A stretch of 64,000 nt of DNA from an uncultured Porphyromonadaceae bacterium (GCA_947175495.1 CAMWNB010000002.1:31029-95028), one strand, 5' to 3'. Positions 51,269-63,003 are shown, numbered from the stretch's first letter. The notes: generated by a model from the sequence alone, not told the origin. Translations and numbers: made by a program.

Positions 51269-51779
51269 AGTTGAGCATGTCCATATAGTTGGCGTCGATA
51301 CCTTCGCTGACGGTGGTTCGGCCGTCGTTGTCCTCGATTTCTTTGGTGCGTTCGATTTTTGTGAGGATGAGGTCGGTGTAGCTGATCACGCGCATGGAGC
51401 GCCATGCTTCGCCGTAGTCGTGGTTTTTCGCGAGCATCAGGCTGCGGGCCTCGGCGGCCACTCCGTCGTAGAGGGCGAGCGCTTCGGCGGGCGTCATGTC
51501 CTTGCAGTCGGCATAGCCGTTGCGCAGCTGTATGATGCCTACGATGGAGTAGTTGACGATGGCTATGAATTCGGGCAGGATGCCTTCGCCGACGGCCGAT
51601 TCGCCGGTGGTCTCGAGCGTGCGTATGCGTTTTGCCTTGATGAAGAGCTGGTCGGTGACGGCCTGCGGGCGCAGGATGCGCCATGAGGCGCCGTAGTCTT
51701 CGAGCTTGTGGCTGAAGATGTCGCGGCAGCGGCGCAGTGCGTCGTCAAACTGCCTGTTGGTGTCTTTCGTGTTCTCCAT
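51219..51779 (-). CDS. DUF1599 protein with two tandem repeats
   Basis: This 186-residue protein contains two copies of the DUF1599 module. Copy one runs from DYGASWRILRP to NYSIVGIIQLR, copy two from DYGEAWRSMRV to NYAVFGIIKL (each about 60 residues). Function is not known. It lies between DUF695 and DoxX and overlaps both (TGATG by one base with the upstream gene). The start at complement 51777-51779 (MENTKDTNRQF) fits the family. Confidence 0.85.
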   Translation of the reverse strand: MENTKDTNRQFDDALRRCRDIFSHKLEDYGASWRILRPQAVTDQLFIKAKRIRTLETTGESAVGEGILPEFIAIVNYSIVGIIQLRNGYADCKDMTPAEALALYDGVAAEARSLMLAKNHDYGEAWRSMRVISYTDLILTKIERTKEIEDNDGRTTVSEGIDANYMDMLNYAVFGIIKLTEAGESC

Positions 51780-52201
51780 CAGTCGTCGGCATGGATTTCG
51801 CACTCGCACATTTCGTCGTATTCTTCCCAGTCGGGGTCGTTCTCGGCCGTTATCTGTAGCGGCAGCAGGGGAAGGTGGGCGAGCGCGTTGTTGAGTTTTT
51901 TGTTGAATATGTTGGTGCTGAGCGTGTACACGACCCATGTGCGTTCGCCGGCTCCGGTGTAGATGCCGGTGAGCACGCCCACGGGGTCGGCGTCGAGCTG
52001 TGCGGCAAGAGCTTCGGTGGCGGCGCCCATGGTTTCGGCGTCGGCGTCGGAGGGCATGCCGGCGTCGGCGTAGCGCCAGGCTATGGTCACGCGGATTGTG
52101 AAACGGGGGTTGGAGCGGAATCGCGCTATGTCGCGGCGTCCCGTCACCATCACTGTCTGTCCGTCCGGCGCTTCGGCCGGGGCTGTCCACCAGTCTTGCA
52201 T
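51779..52201 (-). CDS. DUF695-family protein
   Basis: This 140-residue protein has a beta-rich N-terminus (VMVTGRRDIARFRSNPRFTIRVTI), the central TGIYTGAGERTWVVYT and an acidic end (DPDWEEYDEM). I match it to the DUF695 group on the basis of these features. Its own start lies 33 bases after rnpB. It is the first gene of DUF695-DUF1599-DoxX, and translation of DUF1599 starts at its stop. Function unknown. Confidence 0.75.
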   Translation of the reverse strand: MQDWWTAPAEAPDGQTVMVTGRRDIARFRSNPRFTIRVTIAWRYADAGMPSDADAETMGAATEALAAQLDADPVGVLTGIYTGAGERTWVVYTLSTNIFNKKLNNALAHLPLLPLQITAENDPDWEEYDEMCECEIHADD

Positions 52202-52233
52202 GCGGTGTTGTCGTTTATTCGGTTAATATAAGA

Positions 52234-52659
52234 AAGCGCGGGCGCTATGCTGCGCGCGGGACGGCGTATAAGCCGGGTTATGTGGGCGGCGACCTGTCCC
52301 CGCGGGGGAGAACATCGCCGGCCCGTCCGTCATTTATCTGAGCAGTCTACCCCCCGGCACCGGGCGAGCAGCCCGTCGGAGCCGAAGCTCCCTGCCGGTG
52401 TACTTGACCTTGCAACCCGCAAGATGTGCGGCATGCCATATCGCTGTGGCACCCGGTGGGCTCTTACCCCACCTTTTCATCCTTGCCTCCGGCGCCCGGG
52501 GGCGCCGGGTGGGCGGTTGTTTTCTGTCACATTACTCTACCGTTGCCGATAGCTCCCCGAGGGGAGTGCGGCGCTCTGTGTTGCCCGGACTTTCCTCTTC
52601 CGCCTCATGCGTGCGGAAGCGACGGACCCGCCTTCCCGGCGCAGGCATGCGCCCGCGCT
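52234..52659 (-). ncRNA. rnpB: RNase P RNA (type A)
   Basis: The minus strand holds the conserved core: GAGGAAAGTCCGGGC (P4 5' half), and near the 3' end CAGATAAATGAC and ACATAACCCGGCTTA. P1 is formed by GCGCGGGCGC at the 5' end (complement of 52649-52658) and GCGCCCGCGC at the 3' end (complement of 52236-52245). The length of about 425 bases fits type A. It processes tRNA 5' ends with RnpA. It lies 12 bases after the lpxA stop, so it may be transcribed from the lpx operon. Confidence 0.95.
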
Positions 52660-52670
52660 GTGGTGTGGTC

Positions 52671-53447
52671 TCAGACGTAGCCGCGGATGATGCCGCGCTT
52701 GGCGTTGCGCACGAAGAGGATGATTTCGTCGCGCTCCTTCGTGGCGGGCAGTTCGGCCTCGATGCGTTCGATGGCGTCGCTGACGTTGAGCCCCGAGAGG
52801 TAGAGGTAGCGGTAGATTTCCTGGATGTCGCGGATGGTGTCGTTGCTGAAGTTGCGTCGGCGCAGGCCTATGCTGTTGATGCCGGCGTAGCTGATGGGCT
52901 CGCGTGCGGCTTTGACATAGGGGGGGATGTCTTTGTTGACGAGGGCGCCGCCTTGGATCATCACATGCGGGCCGATGTGGCAGAACTGGTGCACGAGCGT
53001 GCCGCCGCCTATCACCGCGAAGCTGTCGACGACGACTTCGCCGGCCAGCTGCGTGGCGTTGCTGATGATGACGTTGTCGCCTACGGCGCAGTCGTGGGCC
53101 ACATGGCTGTAGGCCATGATGAGGCAGTTGTTGCCGACGGTGGTGCGGCCGCGGGCGGCTGTGCCGCGGTTCACGGTCACGCACTCGCGGATGGTGGTGT
53201 TGTCGCCGATGATGGCCAGGGTGTCCTCGCCGCGGAACTTGAGGTCCTGCGGGATGGCGCCGATGACGGCGCCGGGAAATATGGTGCAGTTGCGTCCGAT
53301 GCGGGCGCCTTCCAGGATGGTTACGTTGCTGCAGATGCGCGTGCCCTCGCCGATTTCCACGTTGGCGTCGATGGTGACGAACGGGTCGATCACCACGCTC
53401 GGCGCAATCTTGGCTGCGGGATGCACATAGGCTAAAGGTTGTTTCAT
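52671..53447 (-). CDS. lpxA: UDP-N-acetylglucosamine acyltransferase
   Basis: This 258-residue enzyme adds an acyl chain to UDP-GlcNAc, the first step in lipid A synthesis. It shows the left-handed beta-helix of hexapeptide repeats (IDPFVTIDANVEIGEG, VAHDCAVGDNVI) with the catalytic-type His in AYSHVAHDC, the ECVTVNRGT stretch and the C-terminal helical part (IYRYLYLSGLNVSDAI). It follows the lpxC/fabZ fusion by 13 bases. rnpB lies downstream. Confidence 0.97.
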   Translation of the reverse strand: MKQPLAYVHPAAKIAPSVVIDPFVTIDANVEIGEGTRICSNVTILEGARIGRNCTIFPGAVIGAIPQDLKFRGEDTLAIIGDNTTIRECVTVNRGTAARGRTTVGNNCLIMAYSHVAHDCAVGDNVIISNATQLAGEVVVDSFAVIGGGTLVHQFCHIGPHVMIQGGALVNKDIPPYVKAAREPISYAGINSIGLRRRNFSNDTIRDIQEIYRYLYLSGLNVSDAIERIEAELPATKERDEIILFVRNAKRGIIRGYV

Positions 53448-53460
53448 AGGTGTGTCGCGA

Positions 53461-54843
53461 TTACTTGTTTTTGATAATCTGTGCCATGAACTCGCACTCG
53501 CACACCACCTTGTCGCCCACGAACGCGCGTCCTTTCATCACGGCCATGCCGCGGCGCAGTTCGGTCATGAACGAGACGTGGAAGATGAGAGTGTCGCCGG
53601 GCACGACTTTCTGGCGGAACTTCACGTTGTCTATCTTCATGAAGTAGGTGGAGTAGCGCTCGGGCTCGTCGACAGTGGCGAGCACCAGCAGGCCGCCTGT
53701 CTGCGCCATGGCTTCCACGAGCAGCACGCCGGGCATGACGGGCTCCTGGGGGAAGTGGCCGAGGAAGAAGGGCTCGTTGGTGGTCACGTTCTTGATGCCC
53801 ACGATATAGTTGTCGCTGCGGTCGATGATTTTGTCGACGAGCAGGAAGGGATAGCGGTGGGGCAGGTGCTCGCGGATGGCGTTGTTGTCCATCAGCGGGG
53901 TGGCGTTGGGGTCGTAGACGGGGGCCTGGATGTCCTGGCGCTTGATGTCGCGGCGGATGTCCTTGGCCATGCGGGTGTTGATGCTGTGGCCGGGGCGTGT
54001 GGCTATCACCTTGCCCTTGAGCGGACGGCCGATGAGGGCGATGTCGCCCACGATGTCGAGCAGCTTGTGGCGTGCGGGCTCGTTGTCGTGGGCCAGGGGC
54101 TTGGTGTTGATGTAGCCGAAGCCTTCGACGGTGCGGTGTGCCACGCCCATGGTGTCGGCGATTTTGTCGAGGCTTTCCTGGCTCAGGGGCGAGTCGTAGA
54201 TGACGATGGCGTTGTCGAGGTCGCCGCCTTTGATGTAGCCGGCGCTGACCAGCGGCTCGATTTCGCGCACAAACACGAAGGTGCGTGCGTCGGCGATTTC
54301 GGTGCCGAATTCGTCGATGTGTTCCATCGAGGCGTACTGGTTGGAGAGCACGGGCGACTCGAAGTTGACCTTCACCTCGACGCTGAATTCGTCGTCGGGG
54401 AGGATCATGATTTTGGAGCCTGTGGCTTCGTCGGCCAGTTCTATCTTGTGCTTGACGATATAGTAGTCCTTGTCGGCTTTCTGCTCGGTGAGGCCTGCTG
54501 CGGCGATGGCGTCGAACCAGGGTTTGGCGCTGCCGTCGAGGATGGGGACTTCGGGGGCGTCCACTTTTATGAGCGCGTTGTCCACGCCCGATGCGTAGAG
54601 GGCGGCCATGAGGTGTTCGATGGTGCTTACGGATGCTTCTCCGCGGGCCACTACGGTGCCGCGCTGCGTGTTGACCACATTTTCGGCCAGGGCGTCCACG
54701 ACGGGTTCGCCTTCGAGGTCGGTGCGCTGGAATTTGTAGCCGTGGCCTTCGGGAGCGGGCATCACGGTGGCTTCAACCGTGGCTCCGGTGTGCAGTCCTT
54801 TGCCCCGGAGGGTGAAGGGTGCGCTGAGAGTGAGTTGCTTCAT
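53461..54843 (-). CDS. lpxC/fabZ: Bifunctional UDP-3-O-acyl-GlcNAc deacetylase / 3-hydroxyacyl-ACP dehydratase
   Basis: This 460-residue protein fuses LpxC (about residues 1-300) and FabZ (about 315-460), as is typical of Bacteroidetes. LpxC zinc ligands include His77 (STIEHLMA), His259 and Asp263 ([10 protein letters not shown]). FabZ has the hot-dog residues His363 ([12 protein letters not shown]) and Glu377 (LLVEAMAQ), 14 apart as in E. coli. It makes the second, committed step of lipid A and also dehydrates hydroxyacyl-ACP for fatty acids. It lies 21 bases after lpxD. Confidence 0.98.
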   Translation of the reverse strand: MKQLTLSAPFTLRGKGLHTGATVEATVMPAPEGHGYKFQRTDLEGEPVVDALAENVVNTQRGTVVARGEASVSTIEHLMAALYASGVDNALIKVDAPEVPILDGSAKPWFDAIAAAGLTEQKADKDYYIVKHKIELADEATGSKIMILPDDEFSVEVKVNFESPVLSNQYASMEHIDEFGTEIADARTFVFVREIEPLVSAGYIKGGDLDNAIVIYDSPLSQESLDKIADTMGVAHRTVEGFGYINTKPLAHDNEPARHKLLDIVGDIALIGRPLKGKVIATRPGHSINTRMAKDIRRDIKRQDIQAPVYDPNATPLMDNNAIREHLPHRYPFLLVDKIIDRSDNYIVGIKNVTTNEPFFLGHFPQEPVMPGVLLVEAMAQTGGLLVLATVDEPERYSTYFMKIDNVKFRQKVVPGDTLIFHVSFMTELRRGMAVMKGRAFVGDKVVCECEFMAQIIKNK

Positions 54844-54864
54844 TGCTTTATGCGGTGTGATTGA

Positions 54865-55890
54865 TTATTCTTTGTTTGCTTTTTCGAGGGCCGAGAGGCG
54901 TGCGAAAGCCTCGCCGAGCCGCTTTACATAGACCATCTGGCGCATGAAATCGCCTGCGGGCACGGCGGGGTAGCCCATCAGGCGGCTGCCGTCGGGCACG
55001 CTGTGGGGGATGCCGCTCTGGGCGCCTATCTCCACGCGGTCGCCCACGCTGATGTGGCCGGCGATGCCCACCTGGCCGCCCACCATGCAGCGGCTGCCGA
55101 GCCTGGCGCTGCCGGCGATGCCGCTCTGGGCGGCCATCACGGTGTCGGTGCCTATTTCCACGTTGTGGGCCACCTGGATGAGGTTGTCGAGCTTGGTGCC
55201 GCGTCCGATGCGCGTGCTGCCCATGGTGGCGCGGTCCACGGTGGTGTTGGCGCCTATCTCCACGTCGTCGGCTATCTCCACGTTGCCTATTTGCGGAATC
55301 TTGCTGTAGGAGCCGTCGGCCGTGGGGGCGAATCCGAAGCCGTCGGCGCCCACCACGGCGCCTGAGTGGAGGATGCAGCGCGCTCCGACGGTGCAGCCGT
55401 GGTACACCTTGACGCCGGGATAGAGCACCGTGTCGTCGCCGATGACGGCGCCTGCGCCGACGTAGGCCTGCGGATAGATCTTGACATTGCGCCCGATGCG
55501 CGCGCCGTGGCCTATGTAGGCGAACGCGCCCACGTACACGCCTTCGGGCAGCTCCACGCCTTCGGCCACGAAGCTGGGCTGCTCCACGCCTGTGGGGCGC
55601 ACGTTGATGGCGGCGTCCACCATCTGCAGCAGCTGCGACAGCGTGGCGTACGGGTCGTCGACGCGCACCATCGTGGCGCTCACGGGGCGCTCCGGCTCGA
55701 AGTCGCGGCGCACCAGCACCACCGACGCCTGCGTGTCGTAGATGCAGGGGGTGTATTTGGGATTTGCCAGAAATGTGAGGGCGCCCGGGCGGGCTTCTTC
55801 AATCTTGGCAAAGGTGTTTACGGCTGCGTTGCCGTCGCCGTCGACGGTGCCGCCCACGGCGGCGGCTATCTGATTTGCGGTGAATTTCAT
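54865..55890 (-). CDS. lpxD: UDP-3-O-(hydroxyacyl)glucosamine N-acyltransferase
   Basis: This 341-residue enzyme adds the second acyl chain to UDP-glucosamine in lipid A synthesis. The N-terminal uridine-binding domain ([15 protein letters not shown]) precedes hexapeptide repeats of the left-handed beta-helix ([49 protein letters not shown]). The conserved His is in [10 protein letters not shown]. It is the first of three lpx genes in the operon. The 73-base gap to ribBA has a weak -7-like CAATTTTG only. Confidence 0.97.
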   Translation of the reverse strand: MKFTANQIAAAVGGTVDGDGNAAVNTFAKIEEARPGALTFLANPKYTPCIYDTQASVVLVRRDFEPERPVSATMVRVDDPYATLSQLLQMVDAAINVRPTGVEQPSFVAEGVELPEGVYVGAFAYIGHGARIGRNVKIYPQAYVGAGAVIGDDTVLYPGVKVYHGCTVGARCILHSGAVVGADGFGFAPTADGSYSKIPQIGNVEIADDVEIGANTTVDRATMGSTRIGRGTKLDNLIQVAHNVEIGTDTVMAAQSGIAGSARLGSRCMVGGQVGIAGHISVGDRVEIGAQSGIPHSVPDGSRLMGYPAVPAGDFMRQMVYVKRLGEAFARLSALEKANKE

Positions 55891-55963
55891 TTCAGTTGCT
55901 CAAAACTTTTGCAAAATTGGCAAAAAAAATCCATATTCCGACTACTTTGTGGCCGAAAAGTGC

Positions 55964-57178
55964 CTACACTTCGCTCAAGTCGTGGCCCATGCGCTCCTTT
56001 TTGGTGTGCATGTAGCGGTAGTTGTAGGGGTTGGGGGCTACCTCGATGGGCACGTTCTCCACCACTTCGAGGCCGTAGCCTTCGAGGCCTACGCGCTTGA
56101 CGGGGTTGTTGGTGAGCAGGCGCATCTTGCGGATGCCCAGCAGGTTGAGTATCTGCGCGCCCACGCCGTAGTCGCGCTCGTCGGCGTCATGGCCCAGGTG
56201 GATGTTGGCCTCCACGGTGTCGAGCCCCTGCTCCTGCAGCTTGTAGGCGCGGATTTTGTCCATCAGTCCTATGCCGCGTCCTTCCTGGTTGAGGTAGACC
56301 ACGGCTCCGCGTCCTTCCTGCTCTATCATCTGCAGGGCGCGGTGCAGCTGCTCGCCGCAGTCGCAGCGCATGGAGCCGAAGATGTCGCCGGTGGCGCACG
56401 ACGAGTGCACGCGCACCAGTGCGGGCTCGCCGGTGCTGAGGTCGCCCTTGATGATGGCTATGTGCTCGAGGCCGTTGCTTTTCTGGCGGAAGGGGATGAG
56501 GCGGAAGTGGCCGTAGCATGTGGGCATGTCCACTTCCACGCCTTCTTCGACCAGGCTCTCGTTTTCGAGGCGGTAGGCTATGAGGTCGCGGATGCTTATC
56601 AGCTTCATGCCCCAGCGGTCGGCGTGCTCGCGCAGTTCGGGCAGGCGCATCATGGAGCCGTCGTCGGCCATGATTTCCATGAGGGCGGCGGCGGGGGCGA
56701 GGCCGGCGAGGCGTGCCAGGTCGACGGCGGCCTCGGTGTGGCCCGCGCGGCGCAGCACTCCCTGCTCCTGGGCGTAGAGCGGATTGATGTGGCCGGGGCG
56801 GCCGAATGTAGCGGGGGTCGACATGGGGTCGGCCAGCGCGCGGATGGTGGCGCAGCGGTCGTTGGCGCTCACGCCGGTGGTGCAGCCTTCGAGCTTGTCG
56901 ACGGTGACGGTGAAGGGCGTGCCCAGCACCGAGGTGTTGTTCTCCACCTGATGGGGCAGGTCGAGCTCGCGGGCGCGGTCGACGGTGATGGGCGCGCACA
57001 GCACTCCGCGCGCGTTCTTGAGCATGAAGTTCACTTGCTCGGGAGTGATTTTCTCGGCGGCTACGATGAAGTCGCCTTCGTTTTCGCGGTCTTCGTCGTC
57101 GACCACAATCACCATCTTGCCGGCACGGATGTCGGCGATGGCGTCGGCTATGTTGTCAAGCTGGATTTTCTGTTGCAT
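55964..57178 (-). CDS. ribBA: Bifunctional DHBP synthase / GTP cyclohydrolase II
   Basis: This 404-residue enzyme makes both riboflavin precursors. The N-terminal DHBP synthase part has [11 protein letters not shown] (27-37), TGVSANDR (101-108) and GRPGHINPL. The C-terminal GTP cyclohydrolase II part has the zinc cysteines Cys261, Cys272 and Cys274 ([14 protein letters not shown]) and the NQEGRGIGL motif. Its start overlaps the end of the LptF/G gene by 23 bases, so both are on one message. Confidence 0.98.
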   Translation of the reverse strand: MQQKIQLDNIADAIADIRAGKMVIVVDDEDRENEGDFIVAAEKITPEQVNFMLKNARGVLCAPITVDRARELDLPHQVENNTSVLGTPFTVTVDKLEGCTTGVSANDRCATIRALADPMSTPATFGRPGHINPLYAQEQGVLRRAGHTEAAVDLARLAGLAPAAALMEIMADDGSMMRLPELREHADRWGMKLISIRDLIAYRLENESLVEEGVEVDMPTCYGHFRLIPFRQKSNGLEHIAIIKGDLSTGEPALVRVHSSCATGDIFGSMRCDCGEQLHRALQMIEQEGRGAVVYLNQEGRGIGLMDKIRAYKLQEQGLDTVEANIHLGHDADERDYGVGAQILNLLGIRKMRLLTNNPVKRVGLEGYGLEVVENVPIEVAPNPYNYRYMHTKKERMGHDLSEV

Positions 57179-58991
57179 TTTCTGTTGCGTTTTCGCTTGC
57201 GTTATAGTGATTTATCAGGGTGCGCGTGGTCTCCTCTATGGCGGCGAGGCGCTTGGGAGTGGCGCGGAAGGGATAGCGGTTCAGCAGGTTTATCACGGCG
57301 GCGTCGCGGGAGTTGGAGAGATAGTCCACGAGGTTGTTGAGGCCGGGGGTGATGGAGGCGACGGTGGCTCCGGCAAAGCGGCGGCGCCACCGCGGGCGCG
57401 AGTCGAGCACGGCGCGCACGCGATGCTCGGCATCGGCTTCGGCCTGCAGCATGCGCAGGGCTTCGGCCGGTTCGACTTCGGTCATTATCAGCTCTTTCAT
57501 CTCGAGGGTGCGCGGCAACTCGCGGCCGGTGATGCGGCGCCACAGGGCTTTGTAGGCGTCGGCGTTGAACACGGCGCTGTCGCCCACGGCCTTGTAGGTG
57601 AAGAACGCGCCGAGCGGGAGCAGGGCCATGGAACTCAGCCAGATGCCTTGCCACACCTCGATTTTGCCGTCGCGCGCCATCTTGTAGCCGGCGTTGTCGA
57701 TGATGAAGTAGAAGATGAACAGCAGCACGCTCACCACCAGCGGCGTGCCCAGGCCGCCTTTCTTGATGATGGCTCCGAGCGGGGCACCGATGAAGAAGAA
57801 TATGAGACAGGCGAACGACAAGGTGAACTTGCGCTGCAGCTCTATGTCGTGGCGGCGCATCAGTTTGGCCTGGTCGCTGAGGGCGAGGCTGCGGAATTCG
57901 TATTCCTGGCGCTGGCGCTTGGCCATGGTCAGCGCCTGCGTCAGATAGGTCTTGGCCATCGAGGGGGTGGGGGCGGCGAACACCGAGTCGAGGTCGATGT
58001 CCTCGGCCCGCAGTTTCCTGCCTGCGGATGTGCGTCGGGCGCCGCCGGCAGGGACGGGCTGGTAGTTGCGCGGGCCGCCGATGCCCATGACGGGCGTGCT
58101 CTTGAGGCTGGCGGCGTAGACGTCGCCGATGCTGTCGACCTGGGCGCCGATGCTGTCGATGCTCGCGCGCAGCTGCATGATGTTCTGCCCGACGTACTGG
58201 CTGCGTATGCCGCCCTCGTCCATGCGGTTGAAGTTGGCGTCGAAGGCGAAGTATATCTGCTTGTCTGAGAACTCCTCGCGGCGGAAGGGCATGTAGCGCG
58301 CCGAGGCGTTGCCCATGGAGTTGTCGCGCAGGTTTTCGAACATTTCGCCGTTGTAGAGGTGCAGAAACAGGCGTGTCTTGTCCTCGGTGAAGTTGAACTT
58401 GCCGCTGTCGGCGAGTATCACGCGCGAGTTGTCGAGGCCGTTGCTCACATCGTAGATTATCATGCCGTAGAGCATGCCCGTGTCGGGATTCTTGCTCTCG
58501 ATGTAGAGGTTCATGTTGGGAATCTGGTCGTAGAACGAGCGCTCCGGAATCTCCACTTCCGGCGATTTCTGGCGCACGCTGAACAGCAGGGTGTACATGC
58601 GGCTCTGCGCCACTGGCAGCAGGTTGTTCTGGAAGAAGAAGGCGCCGATGCTGATGCACACCATCAGCACGATGAGCGGGCGCATGATCTTGAACAGCGA
58701 TATGCCCGACGCCTTCATGGCCGTAAGCTCGAATTTCTCGCCGAGGTTGCCGAAGGTCATGAGCGACGCCAGCAGCACAGCCAGCGGCAGCGCCGTAGGC
58801 ACCATCGTGAGCGCTGCATAGAAGAACAGCTCGCCGAGCACGTCGATGCCCAGGCCTTTGCCCACGAGGTCGTCGATGGTGCGCCACAGGAACTGCATGA
58901 GCACCACGAACAGCGATATGAAAAACGTCATGGTGAACACCGGCAGAAACCGCTGCAGCATGAAGGTGTATAGTCGCTTTATTCCGAGCAT
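57156..58991 (-). CDS. LptF/LptG-family permease (YjgP/YjgQ), long form
   Basis: This 611-residue inner membrane protein is a permease of the LPS export machine. It has three N-terminal helices ([55 protein letters not shown]), a large periplasmic domain (about residues 110-340) and three C-terminal helices ([47 protein letters not shown]). E. coli LptF and LptG are about 360 residues; here the periplasmic part and a C-terminal cytoplasmic tail of about 150 residues make it longer. I chose ATG complement 58989-58991 ([10 protein letters not shown]). It is transcribed from the repeated promoters upstream. Confidence 0.9.
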   Translation of the reverse strand: MLGIKRLYTFMLQRFLPVFTMTFFISLFVVLMQFLWRTIDDLVGKGLGIDVLGELFFYAALTMVPTALPLAVLLASLMTFGNLGEKFELTAMKASGISLFKIMRPLIVLMVCISIGAFFFQNNLLPVAQSRMYTLLFSVRQKSPEVEIPERSFYDQIPNMNLYIESKNPDTGMLYGMIIYDVSNGLDNSRVILADSGKFNFTEDKTRLFLHLYNGEMFENLRDNSMGNASARYMPFRREEFSDKQIYFAFDANFNRMDEGGIRSQYVGQNIMQLRASIDSIGAQVDSIGDVYAASLKSTPVMGIGGPRNYQPVPAGGARRTSAGRKLRAEDIDLDSVFAAPTPSMAKTYLTQALTMAKRQRQEYEFRSLALSDQAKLMRRHDIELQRKFTLSFACLIFFFIGAPLGAIIKKGGLGTPLVVSVLLFIFYFIIDNAGYKMARDGKIEVWQGIWLSSMALLPLGAFFTYKAVGDSAVFNADAYKALWRRITGRELPRTLEMKELIMTEVEPAEALRMLQAEADAEHRVRAVLDSRPRWRRRFAGATVASITPGLNNLVDYLSNSRDAAVINLLNRYPFRATPKRLAAIEETTRTLINHYNASENATENATENPA

Positions 58992-59017
58992 TATGATTTT
59001 TAGGGCGTAAATGCCTG

Positions 59018-59200
59018 CAAAGTTACGAATAAGTCGAGAGCAAAGCAAATTTATTTGCGTTGCCGAGCGTGAGTAACTACGGCGCAGCCAAAGTTACGAA
59101 TAAGTCGAGAGCAAAGCAAATTTATTTGCGTTGCCGAGCGATAGTAACTACGGCGCAGCCAAAGTTACGAATAAGTCGAGAGAAAAAGCAAATTTATTTG
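59018..59200 (-). promoter_or_regulatory. Tandem promoters of lptF/G-ribBA in a 71-bp repeat
   Basis: Three -7 boxes TAACTTTG (minus strand 59018-59025, 59089-59096 and 59160-59167) lie exactly 71 bases apart. Each has a TTTG about 20-21 bases upstream (complement of 59046-59049, 59117-59120 and 59189-59192). The box nearest the gene lies 26 bases before the ATG, and the others add 71 and 142 bases of leader. Confidence 0.75.
59019..59200. repeat. 71-bp direct tandem repeat, about 2.6 copies
   Basis: Copies start at 59019, 59090 and 59161. The first two differ at only a couple of positions, and the third is shorter and diverges after about 45 bases. Each copy has the AAAGTTACGAATAAGTCGAG start and a GCAAATTTATTTGC inverted repeat (first copy 59045-59058). 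It sits in the intergenic gap before the LptF/G gene. Confidence 0.92.
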
Positions 59201-59243
59201 ATTTTTCCGAGCGATTTCGGGGATGCCGCGCGCCGGTTGCCTG

Positions 59244-61220
<1,977 letters not shown>

Positions 61221-61224
61221 GCTG

Positions 61225-61256
61225 CAAAGTTACGAAATAAATCCGTAGCGGCCAAC
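61225..61256 (-). promoter_or_regulatory. Promoter of the ABC-F gene with -7 box 4 bases from the start codon
   Basis: TAACTTTG (complement 61225-61232), with GTTG (complement 61253-61256) 20 bases upstream, ends four bases before the ATG at 61220. The mRNA should start at or very near the start codon. Confidence 0.65.
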
Positions 61257-61279
61257 CTTGCCGCGTGCGCGCCCGGCAG

Positions 61280-62347
61280 TCAGCGCACGATGGAGAGCTG
61301 GCGCCGCACGCTTTCTTCGTGGATGGCGGCGAGCACGGCGCGCACGAAGTCGGGGCTGAGGCCTGCGTCGGCGGCCTGGGCGCTGCGCCGGTCGATGAGG
61401 GCCTTGTAGCGGTCGGGCTGCACCACGGGGATGCCCTCGCGCTGCTTGTGGCGGCCTATCTCGTCGCTCACGGCCATGCGCCGGGCCAGCGTGGCCAGCA
61501 GCAGGTCGTCGATGCGGTCGATTTCCTCGCGCAGGGCGTCGAGGCTCGCGCAGGGCGCCTGCGGGTTGTGGCGCAGCTTCAGCGCCGCGAGCATGTCGGC
61601 GAAAGCCTGCGGGGTGAGCTGCTGGCGCGCGTCGCTCAGGGCCGAGTCGGGGCAGCAGTGCACCTCCACCATCAGCCCGTCGAAACACAGGTCCATGGCC
61701 TGCTGCGACACTTCGCCCACAATCTCTCGTCGCCCCGCGATGTGGCTGGGGTCGCAGAGCAGGGGCAGCCCGGGCAGGCGGCGGTGCAGCTCGATGGGCA
61801 CGCGCCATATGGGGGCGTTGCGGTAGTAGCTCTCGCCGTAGGAGCTGAAGCCGCGGTGCACGGCCGCCAGACGCGTGATGCCGGCGGCGTTGAGGCGCTC
61901 GAGCGCTCCTGTCCACAGCTCCGTGTCGGGGCTCACCGGGTTCTTCACAAGCACGGGCACGCGGCTGCCGAGAGCCCGCAGCGTGTCGGCGATTTCCTGC
62001 ACGGCAAAGGGGTTGGCCGTGGTGCGCGCGCCTATCCACAGCATGTCGATGCCCGCTTCCAGCGCCGCGTGCACATGAGCCGCCGTGGCCACCTCAGTGG
62101 CCGAGAGCATGCCGCAGCTGCGCGCTGCGCGCACGATCCACGGCAGCGCCTCCTCGCCGCGGCCTTCGAAGCCGCCCGGCTTGGTGCGCGGTTTCCACGC
62201 ACCCGCGCGGAGCACACCCACGCCTGCGTCGCGCAGAGCATAGGCCACAAACATCATCTGCTCCTCGCTTTCGGCGCTGCACGGCCCGGCTATCACGACG
62301 GGACGGCCCTCCTGCGGGGCAGGCAGTTGCAATGGTTCAAGCGTCAT
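61280..62347 (-). CDS. Bifunctional DAHP synthase / chorismate mutase
   Basis: This 355-residue protein joins a DAHP synthase (about residues 1-260; AGPCSAES 20-27, GIDMLWIGARTTANPFAVQE, LCDPSHIAGRR) with a C-terminal chorismate mutase domain (about 265-355; LREEIDRIDDLLLATLARRM, SDEIGRHKQREGIPV). It catalyses the first step of the shikimate pathway and the branch to Phe/Tyr. The fusion is common in Bacteroidetes. Start is complement of 62345-62347, overlapping the TGA of the lrp gene. Feedback is likely through the mutase domain. Confidence 0.95.
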   Translation of the reverse strand: MTLEPLQLPAPQEGRPVVIAGPCSAESEEQMMFVAYALRDAGVGVLRAGAWKPRTKPGGFEGRGEEALPWIVRAARSCGMLSATEVATAAHVHAALEAGIDMLWIGARTTANPFAVQEIADTLRALGSRVPVLVKNPVSPDTELWTGALERLNAAGITRLAAVHRGFSSYGESYYRNAPIWRVPIELHRRLPGLPLLCDPSHIAGRREIVGEVSQQAMDLCFDGLMVEVHCCPDSALSDARQQLTPQAFADMLAALKLRHNPQAPCASLDALREEIDRIDDLLLATLARRMAVSDEIGRHKQREGIPVVQPDRYKALIDRRSAQAADAGLSPDFVRAVLAAIHEESVRRQLSIVR

Positions 62348-62817
62348 CACTCGGCGTTGCCGTCGATGGGCACCTGGCGGCGGAACTCTTCCTTGAACGA
62401 TATCATGGTTTCGGTGCGCGCCAGGCCGAGAGCCTGTATCTGATCCTGCAGGATGGTGAGCAGATGGTCGTTGTTGCGGGCATAGAGCTTCACGAAGATG
62501 TCGTACTGCCCGGTGGTGAAGTGACACTCCACCACTTCGGGAATCTTGCGGATCTCCGAAATCACATGGTTGAACTGCGAGGGGTCGCGGAGATAGAACC
62601 CCACATAGGCGCATGTCTCATAGCCCACGGCCGCGGGGTTGACTATGCACTCCGAGCCCTGGATCACTCCCGCGGCCGTCAGGCGCTGGATGCGCTGGTG
62701 CACGGCAGCTCCGCTCACACCGCATTCGCGGGCAATTTCAAGATAGGGTTTTCGCGCGTTGGCCGAGAGCATCGTCAGTATGCTGAGGTCGAGCTTGTCG
62801 AACTGTTGGCGGTTCAT
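62347..62817 (-). CDS. Lrp/AsnC-family transcriptional regulator
   Basis: This 156-residue regulator has an N-terminal winged helix-turn-helix (FDKLDLSILTMLSANARKPY and EIARECGVSGAAVHQRIQRL) and a C-terminal RAM ligand-binding domain (YDIFVKLYARNNDHLLTILQ). It probably responds to an amino acid and controls the DAHP synthase gene, which it precedes with a one-base TGATG overlap. ATG complement 62815-62817 gives the family start. Confidence 0.95.
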   Translation of the reverse strand: MNRQQFDKLDLSILTMLSANARKPYLEIARECGVSGAAVHQRIQRLTAAGVIQGSECIVNPAAVGYETCAYVGFYLRDPSQFNHVISEIRKIPEVVECHFTTGQYDIFVKLYARNNDHLLTILQDQIQALGLARTETMISFKEEFRRQVPIDGNAE

Positions 62818-62849
62818 GGCTGAATTTTTCTTATTGTCGTGTATGCTTG

Positions 62850-62881
62850 CAAAATTACTGCTTTTGCGGCAAATCTGCAAA
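62850..62881 (-). promoter_or_regulatory. Promoter of the lrp-DAHP synthase operon
   Basis: On the minus strand TAATTTTG (62850-62857) has TTTG (62878-62881) 20 bases upstream. The ATG is 32 bases below. Confidence 0.8.
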
Positions 62882-62975
62882 TATCTGTGGCGGAATTGCC
62901 CGAAGGGATAAACAAAATTATCCGCGGCGAAAACATGCCCGCAAAAAAATGAAGAATTTTGTGCGATTTTTTTTC

Positions 62976-63003
62976 ATTGTTTGAGTTCTAAGTAATATCT
63001 TTG
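62976..63003 (+). promoter_or_regulatory. Promoter of the PRiA4/TnpR-like gene
   Basis: TATCTTTG (62996-63003) is a consensus -7 box. ATTG (62976-62979) is 16 bases upstream. The ATG is 51 bases downstream. Confidence 0.6.

Noticed and set aside
59018..59200. 71-bp repeats as a possible CRISPR array
   Set aside because: There are no spacers: the units are directly adjacent, longer than CRISPR repeats, and contain promoters.
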